11,288 nt of DNA from UBA4738 sp002413305 (GCA_036847185.1 DAIUAM010000068.1:1-11288), one strand, 5' to 3'. Positions 1 to 6,143 are shown, counted from the first letter of the stretch. Notes: generated by a model not told the origin, from the sequence alone. Numbers and translations: made by a program.

Positions 1-62
1 CGCCCCTCCTGGTCCAACAGCTCCTTCACCTTGCCCGCGGCTGCCTCGGTCAGCGTGATCAT
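1..62 (-). CDS. A-type Fe-S carrier (IscA/ErpA/SufA-like), N-terminal fragment
   Basis: This is the first 20 codons of a gene that continues beyond the left edge. The visible peptide, MITLTEAAAGKVKELLDQEG, matches the conserved start of HesB/IscA-type carriers (ITLTxxAaxkvkelL). These proteins pass assembled Fe-S clusters to target enzymes in the cytoplasm. The ATG at 62 is supported by a Shine-Dalgarno at 70-76 and a TATAAT box at 101-106. The conserved cysteines (one near mid-protein and a CGCG-type pair near the end) lie outside the window, so the cluster ligands and the exact subfamily cannot be checked. It is on the same strand as the Suf operon but about 5.6 kb downstream of sufU, with its own promoter, so it is not part of that operon. 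The family call rests on a short peptide. Confidence 0.72.
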   Translation of the reverse strand, partial: MITLTEAAAGKVKELLDQEG

Positions 63-69
63 GCCTTCG

Positions 70-76
70 CTCCCCT
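70..76 (-). promoter_or_regulatory. Ribosome binding site of the A-type carrier gene
   Basis: On the minus strand the sequence AGGGGAG lies 7 nt upstream of the ATG at 62. It fixes that ATG as the start of the truncated carrier gene. Confidence 0.65.
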
Positions 77-100
77 TCAGGATCTCATCCACCTGCCTGC

Positions 101-106
101 ATTATA
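101..106 (-). promoter_or_regulatory. -10 box (TATAAT) for the A-type carrier gene
   Basis: A perfect TATAAT hexamer on the minus strand lies in the 115-bp gap between the ybaK-like stop and the carrier ATG, about 38 nt upstream of that ATG. It is strikingly AT-rich for this GC-rich background. No good TTGACA-like -35 exists at 16-18 bp; TTTGAG-type sequence occurs only about 21-22 bp upstream. It may therefore need an activator, or the -35 may be weak. It implies transcription separate from the upstream deacylase gene. Confidence 0.5.
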
Positions 107-177
107 GCCGACGTTCTCCAAACCCCTTCTCAAACGCCGGCATCCGAGCGCTCACTCCTTCGGCTGAGAGGCAGCCC

Positions 178-651
178 TCATCCGGCCTGCTTGAAGGCCG
201 CGAGGCGACCACCGGACAGCCGAAGGAGGTCCGCCGGGGTCACCGGGAAGACGGCATCCGGGGCACCGGCGGCCGCCCAGAGCAGGTCGAATCGCATCAG
301 GTCCTCGTCGACCAGGACCTCCAGCGGCTCGCGATGGCCGAACGGAGGGGTCCCGCCGATCGCATAGCCGGTGGCCCGGCGGGCCTCTTCCGGGTTCGCC
401 CGGGCCACCGTCCCGGCGCCCAGCAGGGCAGCCAGCTTGGCCGGGTCGGCCAGGTTCGGCCCGGACGTGAGTGCGAGGAATGGGCGGCCGTCGGCCGCGA
501 ACACCAGCGATTTCACGATCTGCCCGATCTCGCATCCCACGGCCCGTGCCGCGTCGGCGGCGGTTCGGGTGCCTTCGGGGAACCGCCGGACCTCGACGAC
601 GATCCCCGCTCGGCCGGCCGCCTCGGCGAAGCGATCAGCTCCCTTCGCCAT
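178..651 (-). CDS. YbaK/EbsC-family aminoacyl-tRNA deacylase
   Basis: The 157-aa protein has the YbaK/ProX-type trans-editing fold. This family hydrolyses mischarged tRNAs in the cytoplasm, typically Cys-tRNA(Pro) or Ala-tRNA(Pro). Visible hallmarks are K47 in IVKSLVF, the position of the catalytic or substrate-binding lysine in YbaK; the glycine-rich loop TGYAIGGTPPFGH at about 95-107; and the conserved tail near 135-150 (FPVTPADLLRLSGG). The length is normal for a stand-alone member. The ATG at 651 lies inside the end of the glycerate kinase gene (17-nt overlap), so translation is probably coupled. No strong Shine-Dalgarno is visible. Which mischarged tRNA it edits cannot be read from the sequence. 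Confidence 0.88.
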   Translation of the reverse strand: MAKGADRFAEAAGRAGIVVEVRRFPEGTRTAADAARAVGCEIGQIVKSLVFAADGRPFLALTSGPNLADPAKLAALLGAGTVARANPEEARRATGYAIGGTPPFGHREPLEVLVDEDLMRFDLLWAAAGAPDAVFPVTPADLLRLSGGRLAAFKQAG

Positions 652-1792
652 CGAGCCATCTCTGTTCCGTCTGCTTCGCGACCTCGGCCGCCAGCTCCTG
701 CAGCAGCCACCGGGAACGTTCCATGGCCGCCTCCATGCCGTACCGTTCGGCGAGCGAGTAGACCCGGACGCGCCCGCCGAGCGAATCGGGCACCGGCACC
801 GTGTCCGAGCGCCGCCCGCACAGCACGAGAGCCGGTACCCGGTGCTCCGCGGCAGCCCGCAGGACGCCCGCCACGGTCTTGCCGTGGAGCGACTGCTCGT
901 CGAACGCGCCCTCGCCGGTCACCACCAGGGAGGCTTTGGCGATCCGTTCGGCGAAACGCACGGCCTCCATCACCACGTCGATCCCCGGCCGGAGCCGCGC
1001 TCCCAGGAACGCGATCAGCCCTCCGCCCAGCCCACCCGCGGCGCCCGCCCCCGGCATGTCCCGAAGGTCGACGCCCAGATCCCGGTACACCACCGCCGCG
1101 AAGTGCCCGAGCGCCCGGTCTAGTTCCGCCACGTCGGCTGCGGATGCGCCCTTCTGAGGCCCGTACACCGCCGAAGCGCCGTGGGGGCCGATCAGCGGGT
1201 TGTCTACGTCGGTGGCGACCACGAACGACGCGTCGCGGACCGCGGGGTCGAACCCGCGCAGGTCGATCCGGGCCAGGTCCAGCAACGCGCCTCCCCCGGG
1301 GGGAAGGTCGTGACCCGGCCCGTCGAGCAGCCGGATCCGGAGGGCCTGGGCCATCCCGGCCCCGGCGTCGTTCGTCGCACTCCCCCCGATGCACACCATG
1401 ACCCGCCGCACCCCCCGCCGGCAGGCGGCCAGGATGAGCTCGCCGGTGCCACCGGTGGTCGCGCGCAGGGGGTTCCGGCGCTCGACGGCGACCAGCCCGA
1501 GGCCGGATGCCCGCGCCATCTCCACCACCCCGAGCTCGCCCCCGCGCGTATGCACCACGCCGAACTCCGCGCTCACGGGATCCCCGAGCGGACCGGTCAC
1601 TGTCTCCGCGACCCGTTCCCCTCCCAGGGCGGCCATCAAGGCGTCGAGCGTCCCTTCTCCACCATCGGCCATCGGGACGACGTCCACGTCGGCGTGCGGG
1701 AACGCCCGCCACCAGCCCGCCGCCATCGCGTCCGCGGCCTCCTGGGCGCTCAGGGTTCCCTTGAACTTGTCGGGAGCCACGAGGACGCGCAC
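635..1792 (-). CDS. Glycerate kinase, type 1 (GlxK/GarK family)
   Basis: The 385-aa cytoplasmic enzyme phosphorylates D-glycerate with ATP; this family usually gives 2-phosphoglycerate, linking glyoxylate/serine metabolism to glycolysis. Family motifs appear in order: APDKFKGTLSA at 6-16, MADGGEGTLDA at 41-51, ATTGGTGELI at 111-120, IGGSATNDAGAGMAQAL at 135-151, DVDNPLIGP at 195-203, GAGAAGGLGGGL at 248-259 and VTGEGAFDEQSLHGK at 291-305. I chose GTG at 1792 because family members begin MRVLVAPDKFKG. An in-frame ATG at 1825 would add 11 unrelated residues and overlap the divergent gene. There is no Shine-Dalgarno at 1792, but a TACCCT box lies exactly 7 nt upstream, so the mRNA is probably leaderless. 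The end overlaps the ybaK-like gene. Confidence 0.93.
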   Translation of the reverse strand: MRVLVAPDKFKGTLSAQEAADAMAAGWWRAFPHADVDVVPMADGGEGTLDALMAALGGERVAETVTGPLGDPVSAEFGVVHTRGGELGVVEMARASGLGLVAVERRNPLRATTGGTGELILAACRRGVRRVMVCIGGSATNDAGAGMAQALRIRLLDGPGHDLPPGGGALLDLARIDLRGFDPAVRDASFVVATDVDNPLIGPHGASAVYGPQKGASAADVAELDRALGHFAAVVYRDLGVDLRDMPGAGAAGGLGGGLIAFLGARLRPGIDVVMEAVRFAERIAKASLVVTGEGAFDEQSLHGKTVAGVLRAAAEHRVPALVLCGRRSDTVPVPDSLGGRVRVYSLAERYGMEAAMERSRWLLQELAAEVAKQTEQRWLDGEGS

Positions 1793-1799
1793 GGTGCCC

Positions 1800-1805
1800 A
1801 GGGTA
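1800..1805 (-). promoter_or_regulatory. Predicted leaderless -10 box of the glycerate kinase gene
   Basis: On the minus strand TACCCT (TANNNT form) ends 7 nt before the GTG at 1792. That places the predicted transcription start at or next to the start codon. No ribosome binding site is present. It overlaps the opposing -10 at 1804-1809 by two bases. Confidence 0.45.
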
Positions 1806-1809
1806 CAAT
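1804..1809 (+). promoter_or_regulatory. Predicted -10 box of the MDMPI-like gene
   Basis: TACAAT ends 9 nt before the ATG at 1819, so the transcript would have no leader or only about 3 nt. No Shine-Dalgarno is present between them. The -35 region would lie inside the glycerate kinase coding sequence; GAGGAC at 1781-1786 (17-bp spacing) is a poor match. It overlaps the minus-strand -10 at 1800-1805. Confidence 0.45.
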
Positions 1810-1818
1810 TCCGCGCCG

Positions 1819-2649
1819 ATGGCATTCGAGCAGAACTGGCTGGTGGGAGTGGCCCGGGCCGAACGCGAGGCCCTGGGCCGAACCATCCAGTACACGGAAC
1901 CGGCCCAATGGGACCTCCCCAGCGTCTCTCCAGGCTGGCGGAACCGCGACATCGTGGCGCACCTCGCGGCCAGCGACGTCCTGGCGGCAGCGGCGATGGG
2001 TGGCGAGAGCCCCGCGGAGCTCGAGGAGTTCGTGAAGTCCCGGGAGGGGCAGCCGGTCACTGTGGAGGAGTTCAACGAGTTCTCGGTCCAGCGCCGGGCC
2101 GGGGAGCCTTTCCGGGCCGTGGTCCGGGAATGGGGTCACGCCGCCGACCTGTTCCTGGCTCGTGTCGCGAAGGTCCCTCCCGAGGAGTGGAAGGCTCGCA
2201 AGGTTCCCTGGGCAACCGGAGACATCGCCGTGGCGTACCTCGTGCAGTCCCGGGTCATGGAATGGTGGCTGCACGGAGAGGACATCCGTCAGGGCGTCGA
2301 CCTCCCGCCCCGGCTCGAGCACAACCCGATCCTCTGCACGAACGACCTTGCCATCCGGACCCTTCCCTATGCGCTGGGCCTGGCCGGGCTCTCGTTCCCC
2401 GGCCGGAGCGTGAAGATCGACCTGGAAGCGGTCGGAGGGGGAACCTGGCACCGAGGCCTCGCGGCGGGCGACGTGCCCCCGCCGACGAAGCGCCCCGAGG
2501 CGCTCATCTCGGGCCGGGCCCACGCGTTTGCCCAGGTCGCCGGGCGACGGGTGCCGGCAGAGGACTTCCTCGCCGACGGGGTGCTCCAGATCGACGGCGA
2601 TGAAGCCCTCGCCATGACGGTCCTGCACCACGTCCGGGCGTTCGCCTGA
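1819..2649 (+). CDS. Maleylpyruvate isomerase-family (DinB-like) mycothiol-dependent protein
   Basis: The 276-aa protein has an N-terminal DinB/MDMPI-type four-helix domain (about 1-160) and a C-terminal SCP2-like region (about 180-276). H48 in RDIVAHLA, plus E148 and H152 in VMEWWLHGEDIR, match the three metal ligands of mycothiol-dependent maleylpyruvate isomerase, including the E-x3-H spacing. The family includes isomerases and many uncharacterised mycothiol- or other thiol-dependent transferases, so the substrate is unknown. It would be cytoplasmic, with no signal peptide or membrane segment. The ATG at 1819 has no Shine-Dalgarno and follows a TACAAT box by 9 nt. The gene is divergent from glycerate kinase with only 26 bp between starts; nothing nearby suggests maleylpyruvate metabolism. 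Confidence 0.82.
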   Translation: MAFEQNWLVGVARAEREALGRTIQYTEPAQWDLPSVSPGWRNRDIVAHLAASDVLAAAAMGGESPAELEEFVKSREGQPVTVEEFNEFSVQRRAGEPFRAVVREWGHAADLFLARVAKVPPEEWKARKVPWATGDIAVAYLVQSRVMEWWLHGEDIRQGVDLPPRLEHNPILCTNDLAIRTLPYALGLAGLSFPGRSVKIDLEAVGGGTWHRGLAAGDVPPPTKRPEALISGRAHAFAQVAGRRVPAEDFLADGVLQIDGDEALAMTVLHHVRAFA

Positions 2650-2687
2650 CGATGCGGTCGCCCGAACGTGCCAACTCATCGCCGGCC

Positions 2688-2722
2688 GGAACCGAAGAAC
2701 CGCGGGAACGGTTCGTTCGTAG
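2688..2722 (+). promoter_or_regulatory. GAAC/GTTC cluster upstream of the sigma factor gene, possible ECF autoregulatory promoter
   Basis: GAAC occurs at 2689, 2697 and 2706, and GTTC at 2711 and 2715, all within 30 bp. GAAC is the core of many ECF -35 elements. The best-spaced pairing is GAACC (2697-2701), 16 nt, then CGTAG (2718-2722). No pairing reproduces a canonical GGAAC-N16/17-CGTT promoter, so autoregulation is a guess. Confidence 0.25.
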
Positions 2723-2750
2723 TACCTCCCGTGAGGTCCACCTCCGGGCG

Positions 2751-2756
2751 TAGGCT
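2751..2756 (+). promoter_or_regulatory. Predicted leaderless -10 box of the sigma factor gene
   Basis: TAGGCT (TANNNT) ends exactly 7 nt before the GTG at 2764, the same geometry as at glycerate kinase. There is no Shine-Dalgarno ahead of any candidate start, which favours a leaderless housekeeping-type promoter. Confidence 0.4.
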
Positions 2757-2763
2757 CGTGGCC

Positions 2764-3327
2764 GTGCGCCCAGAATCCAGGCCCGACACCGAACTGATGC
2801 GGACGTTCGCCCGGCGCGATCCCGTGGCCGCCGGCGAGTTGTTCGACCGGTTCGCGCCGCGTGTGTTCGGCTTGGGGATGGTCATGCTCGGCAGTGCGGC
2901 GCAGGCGGAGGATCTCGTGCAGGACACGTTCGTCAAGGTGTGGAGGAAGGTCGACTCGTTCGACGCGTCGCGGGGCTCGCTCGACACCTGGGTCCTGCTG
3001 ATCGCGCGAAGCCTGGCCATCGACCTCATCCGCCGGCGGGTGCTCGAGACCCGGATCCTGTCGCAGATGGAGGACCCGGGCGAGGCGTCGGCCGAACCGG
3101 GCCCCGACCAGATGGCCGAAACCCACGACCTGGCTGGGCGGGCCCGGCGGGCCATGGCCAACCTGTCGCCGGGACAACGGGCCGCGTTGGAGTTGGCCTA
3201 CTTCGGCGGCAAGACGAGCGCCGAGGTCGCGGAGATGGAGGGCATCCCGCTCGGCACGGCCAAGACGCGCATCCGGTCCGCGCTCGTGAAGCTGCGGGAA
3301 GCCTTGGAGGTCGGCCATGATGTGTGA
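2764..3327 (+). CDS. ECF-family RNA polymerase sigma factor (SigK-like)
   Basis: The 187-aa sigma-70 protein has only regions 2 and 4, as ECF sigma factors do. Region 2 covers about 22-85, including AEDLVQDTFVKVWRKV and the DNA-melting part DTWVLLIARSLAIDLIRRR. Region 4 covers about 130-183, with the helix-turn-helix TSAEVAEMEGIPLGTAKTRI. It would direct RNA polymerase to a small stress regulon and be held inactive by the anti-sigma factor encoded next, with which it overlaps by 11 nt. An in-frame ATG at 2668 would add an Arg/Pro-rich, unconserved tail, so GTG at 2764 is preferred because of the TAGGCT box 7 nt upstream. ATG at 2797 is possible but would trim the segment before region 2. The SigK-like label comes from the partner's RskA-like domain. 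Confidence 0.9.
   Translation: MRPESRPDTELMRTFARRDPVAAGELFDRFAPRVFGLGMVMLGSAAQAEDLVQDTFVKVWRKVDSFDASRGSLDTWVLLIARSLAIDLIRRRVLETRILSQMEDPGEASAEPGPDQMAETHDLAGRARRAMANLSPGQRAALELAYFGGKTSAEVAEMEGIPLGTAKTRIRSALVKLREALEVGHDV
3306..3310 (+). promoter_or_regulatory. Ribosome binding site of the anti-sigma gene
   Basis: GGAGG lies in the last codons of the sigma gene, 6 nt before ATG 3317 and 9 nt before a second in-frame ATG at 3320. Either ATG keeps the overlap with the sigma gene, consistent with coupled translation giving matched amounts of sigma and anti-sigma. Confidence 0.7.
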
Positions 3328-4039
3328 GCAGGTCCGCGAGCAGCTGCCCGACTACACGCTCGGGACGCTGCCGGAGATCGAAACGGCTGCCGTCCGGCGC
3401 CATCTCCGGGGGTGCGCCGCCTGTCGCGGGGAGGCGAACTCGCTGGACGAAGGCGTGGCCATGTTCGCCAGCGCCGCTCACGAGCTCACGCCTCCGCCCG
3501 AGCTCAAGGACCGGGTCCTCACCGTCATGGCCGAGGAGTGGCAGGAGACCCCGGTGTCCCGGCGCGACCGGTTCCGCACGCTCGTCCGGTGGCCATCGCT
3601 GGCCGCCGCCGCCCTGATCCTGGTCGGGGCCCTCGCGTGGGGCGGGGTCGCGCAGGTCAACGCCAACCGGTTCCACGGCGATGCCGCCACCTATCAGCAG
3701 TTCCTGCACTCGCTCGGAGGGCGCGACGTCCGCGTGGGCGTCCTGCACGCAGACGGGAACGTGGCCATCGACGGTACGGCCGTCGTCTACGACTCGGACA
3801 TCAGCCAGAGCTGGACGCTGATCCTGGTCCGGGCCCCCGGCTACCGGGGCAAGATCTACGTCACCCTGTCGGGCGCCGGCAAGCGGATCCCGCTGCAGCC
3901 GGTGTGGATCGACGCGAACGGGGAGGGTTCGACCTGGATGGTCACCGCCAGCGACCTGTCGAAGTTCACCACCGTCCGTCTCACCTCGCCGACGGCCCAG
4001 CTGCTGGCGGACGCGACGGTGGCCAACCACCACACCTGA
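3317..4039 (+). CDS. Membrane-anchored zinc anti-sigma factor (RskA-like)
   Basis: The 240-aa protein has an N-terminal zinc-binding anti-sigma domain with H29-x3-C33-x2-C36 and an additional C3, which normally binds the ECF sigma factor on the cytoplasmic side. One transmembrane helix follows at about 93-112 (PSLAAAALILVGALAWGGVA). A roughly 125-residue extracytoplasmic domain resembles the RskA C-terminal domain, with beta-rich, Gly/Thr-rich sequence ending near residue 240. Release of the sigma factor would be expected through regulated intramembrane proteolysis or redox change at the zinc site; both are known for the family but not shown here. It starts inside the sigma gene and is convergent with the acetyltransferase gene, leaving 22 bp. 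Confidence 0.88.
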   Translation: MMCEQVREQLPDYTLGTLPEIETAAVRRHLRGCAACRGEANSLDEGVAMFASAAHELTPPPELKDRVLTVMAEEWQETPVSRRDRFRTLVRWPSLAAAALILVGALAWGGVAQVNANRFHGDAATYQQFLHSLGGRDVRVGVLHADGNVAIDGTAVVYDSDISQSWTLILVRAPGYRGKIYVTLSGAGKRIPLQPVWIDANGEGSTWMVTASDLSKFTTVRLTSPTAQLLADATVANHHT

Positions 4040-4061
4040 GGAACCGCCCCGTCTCCGACGT

Positions 4062-5039
4062 TCAGCGTCCGAGCAGCAGCCTCCCGACCGGCCGAGGCGT
4101 GGACCCGAACCTGTACTTGTACTCCAGGTCCCCCTTGAGCAGGTCGAAGGTGTCCCGCCCGCTCAGGATCGCCAGGCGGATCAGTTCGGCCACCAGGACC
4201 ATCCCGGGGGCCAACCGCCAGCGCCCTCGGTCGAACGCTGAGTTGTACAACGAGAACGTGTCCTTGTAGGCGAACCCGATGCCCCCGGCGGTGCGCTCCC
4301 CTTCGACCTCCAGGAACGCCAGGTGGAAGATGTGCGGTGGCAGGAACGCCTCGCCGAGCCGCCGGAAGAAGATCTCCATCCCCGCGTGCATGAACCTCCC
4401 CTTCGGTCCGGGGCTCGACCGGTGGAGCTCGAAGAACCGGTCGAGGTCGCGGGCCAGCGTCTCCTCGGTGGAGAGCGTGACCCGATAGGGACCGGCCACT
4501 TCGGCCAGCCTTCTGGCCTTCCGCCGCAGCTCGTGGCGGAGCTTCGACGGGAGGCCCGCCAGGTATTCGTCGAACGTGCCCGGCAGGGCGATGGCCGGCG
4601 CCACCCCGTCCTCAACCCGTTCGACCGGGAACCCCTGCCCGGCGGCCGCCTGCTCGAGCGATGCGGACCACGGCGAGTGCAGCGGCAGGCCTCGAAGGTC
4701 TGCGGTGGCCCAGGAGGCTTCGGCGGAGAGCGCGCACAGCAGCTCCTTGCCGGCGGCATCCTCCGAACCGGGGAGCCCGACCGGCCCCATGTAGTCCGTC
4801 ACGTCGAACCCGCCCAGGAACCGGAGGGTCTCCCCGGTCAGCTCGAACGCGCACATCGCCACCGTTCGATCCCCGTCCAGGACGAACGCCAGAAGCAGGC
4901 GCCCCGAGCCGAACTCCTCCCACCACAGCTTCAGGTAGCCCGGGGTGTGGAAGAAGCTGCCCAACGGGTCGGCTCGGACCAGCCCGCTCCAGTCGCGGCT
5001 CGTGAAGGCGGTTGGGTCGTCGGTGAGTTCGACGCGCAT
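4062..5039 (-). CDS. CelD/BioF2-like GNAT acetyltransferase (FemAB-type fold)
   Basis: The 325-aa protein resembles the Acetyltransf_6 (CelD/FemAB-like) group. It begins with SRDWSGLVRADPLGSFFHTP at about 14-33, the usual 'target in danger, W' start of these proteins. A basic helix follows around 170-180 (RHELRRKARRLAEV), and it ends with FDLLKGDLEYKYRFGS near 300, a strong family hallmark. Relatives transfer acyl or aminoacyl groups to polysaccharide, peptidoglycan or small-molecule acceptors; the substrate here is unknown. There is no signal peptide or membrane helix. It starts 30 nt after the methyltransferase stop on the same strand with only a weak Shine-Dalgarno. It is the last gene of the minus-strand run that begins with sufD. 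Confidence 0.78.
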   Translation of the reverse strand: MRVELTDDPTAFTSRDWSGLVRADPLGSFFHTPGYLKLWWEEFGSGRLLLAFVLDGDRTVAMCAFELTGETLRFLGGFDVTDYMGPVGLPGSEDAAGKELLCALSAEASWATADLRGLPLHSPWSASLEQAAAGQGFPVERVEDGVAPAIALPGTFDEYLAGLPSKLRHELRRKARRLAEVAGPYRVTLSTEETLARDLDRFFELHRSSPGPKGRFMHAGMEIFFRRLGEAFLPPHIFHLAFLEVEGERTAGGIGFAYKDTFSLYNSAFDRGRWRLAPGMVLVAELIRLAILSGRDTFDLLKGDLEYKYRFGSTPRPVGRLLLGR

Positions 5040-5069
5040 CGTCTGCTCGCAACCGGGGGGCCGGAACCG

Positions 5070-5648
5070 CTATTCCGGCCCCGCCGCCTCGCGGTCCAGG
5101 ACGAACACGGTGTGGTGATAGGTCATCAGCGTCGGCCACTTCGGCCGGTAACTCTCCACGTGGACGGCCTCCAGGTCGGCCTCGAGGAAGATGGGAAGCC
5201 ACTCCCCCACCGTCCGGAACGCGCACGGGGTCGGCACCCGGTGACGAAGGTTGAGGACCTTGTCCCAGAACACGTTGAAGGCTCGGTCCGCTGCACTCAT
5301 CGGGGTGTCCTCGATGACGATCAGGCGTCTGCGGGTCAGCCGGATCGCTTCCGAAAGCACCTTCCCCTGCGACTCGTATGGGTTGTGGTGCAGCGCGAAC
5401 AGCAGGATCACCGCGTCGAACGCCCCGTCCTCCGCCGGGACGTGGAACGGGTCGTCCATCTGCAGGTAGGGGAACTCCTGCCGGCGGTTGCCGTATTCGA
5501 CCAGGTCGGTCATGGTCGGCCGGACCCCGGTACTGCGGGCCAGCCAGCGGCTGATCAACCCGGTTCCGGCGCCGTAGTCGAGGATCTCCCAGCCGGACCG
5601 AAGGTACGGTGCCACGCGGCGGCCGACCTCGTTGTCACGCAGGAACAC
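5070..5648 (-). CDS. Class I SAM-dependent methyltransferase
   Basis: The 192-aa protein has a compact Rossmann methyltransferase core: motif I ILDYGAGTGLIS at 22-33, an acidic residue after strand 2 (TMTDLVEY, about 45-52) and motif IV FDAVILLFALHH at 77-88. The acceptor is not identifiable. GTG at 5648 is the only usual start codon between the sufU stop and motif I. It has no Shine-Dalgarno. The frame is the same as sufU and stays open for 14 codons after the sufU TGA, reading HRWHTWLVFLRD just before and across the GTG, so the true N-terminus could be slightly longer via a rare start (CTG or ATT). The gap to sufU is 42 nt and to the acetyltransferase 30 nt, suggesting co-transcription. It occupies the place where sufT often sits. 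Confidence 0.85.
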   Translation of the reverse strand: MFLRDNEVGRRVAPYLRSGWEILDYGAGTGLISRWLARSTGVRPTMTDLVEYGNRRQEFPYLQMDDPFHVPAEDGAFDAVILLFALHHNPYESQGKVLSEAIRLTRRRLIVIEDTPMSAADRAFNVFWDKVLNLRHRVPTPCAFRTVGEWLPIFLEADLEAVHVESYRPKWPTLMTYHHTVFVLDREAAGPE

Positions 5649-5690
5649 AAGCCAAGTATGCCAGCGATGGCCGGAAATCAGGTGTCCCCG

Positions 5691-6143
5691 TCAGTGCGGC
5701 GACGCCCCAGACGCTTGGCCCGCGGCATCCCCGAGCGCCTCCTGGAGCACGTCCCAGGCGAGCACGGCGCACTTGATCCGAACCGGGTACTTCACCACAC
5801 CCTTCAGGGCGACCATGTCGCCGAACTCGTCCTCGTCGGGGTCGAGCGACCCCTCCATCATCGACCGGAACTCGCCGGCCAGCTCCAACGCGCGGTCCTT
5901 CGACACGCCGGTGACCGCTTCGGTGAGCATCGACGCGCTGGCCTGGCTGATCGAGCACCCCGAGCCCTGGAACGTGACCTCGGCAACGATGCCGTCGCCC
6001 AGCCTGGCCTGGATCGTGATCTCGTCACCGCACAGCGGGTTGTTGCGGGAGCACGAGACCTGCGCACCGGGAAGCTCCCGCTTGTTCCTCGGGTTCTTGT
6101 AGTGCTCGAGGATGACCTCCTTGTACAGATCCTCAAGCGCCAC
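5691..6143 (-). CDS. sufU: SufU zinc-dependent sulfurtransferase
   Basis: The 150-aa protein accepts persulfide sulfur from SufS and passes it to the SufBCD scaffold in Gram-positive-type Suf systems. The zinc-site residues are all present: C38 and D40 in NPLCGDE, C63 in GSGCSIS and C125 in RIKCAVL, spaced as in Bacillus SufU (C41, D43, C66, C128). The insertion between the second and third cysteines (about 92-112, including the acidic DPDEDEFGD) separates SufU from IscU. GTG at 6143 is chosen because GGGGAGG at 6149-6155 lies 5 nt upstream and residues 1-20 then match the family start LEDLYKEVILEHYKNPRN. A longer open frame upstream overlaps sufS and is not conserved. It follows sufS by 20 nt. 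Confidence 0.93.
   Translation of the reverse strand: MALEDLYKEVILEHYKNPRNKRELPGAQVSCSRNNPLCGDEITIQARLGDGIVAEVTFQGSGCSISQASASMLTEAVTGVSKDRALELAGEFRSMMEGSLDPDEDEFGDMVALKGVVKYPVRIKCAVLAWDVLQEALGDAAGQASGASPH

Noticed and set aside
162..176. Hairpin GGCTG-N5-CAGCC after the deacylase stop as a terminator
   Set aside because: The stem is only 5 bp and no T-tract follows on the minus strand; evidence is too weak to call.
31..1401. Long plus-strand open frame of 456 codons opposite the glycerate kinase and deacylase genes
   Set aside because: Its translation is low-complexity Arg/Pro/Gly-rich sequence with no family resemblance, typical of antisense frames in GC-rich DNA, and both genes beneath it are recognisable.
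1819..2649. Assigning true maleylpyruvate isomerase activity
   Set aside because: The metal ligands fit, but no gentisate or aromatic pathway genes are nearby and the family is functionally broad.
2706..2718. Second SOS box (GAAC...GTTC) ahead of the sigma factor gene
   Set aside because: The spacing between GAAC and the distal GTTC is 5 nt rather than 4, and the outer TC/GA bases are missing.
4050..4069. Hairpin in the 22-bp gap between the convergent anti-sigma and acetyltransferase genes
   Set aside because: CGTC/GACG stems of 4 bp compete with each other and neither has a T-tract, so no terminator is claimed.
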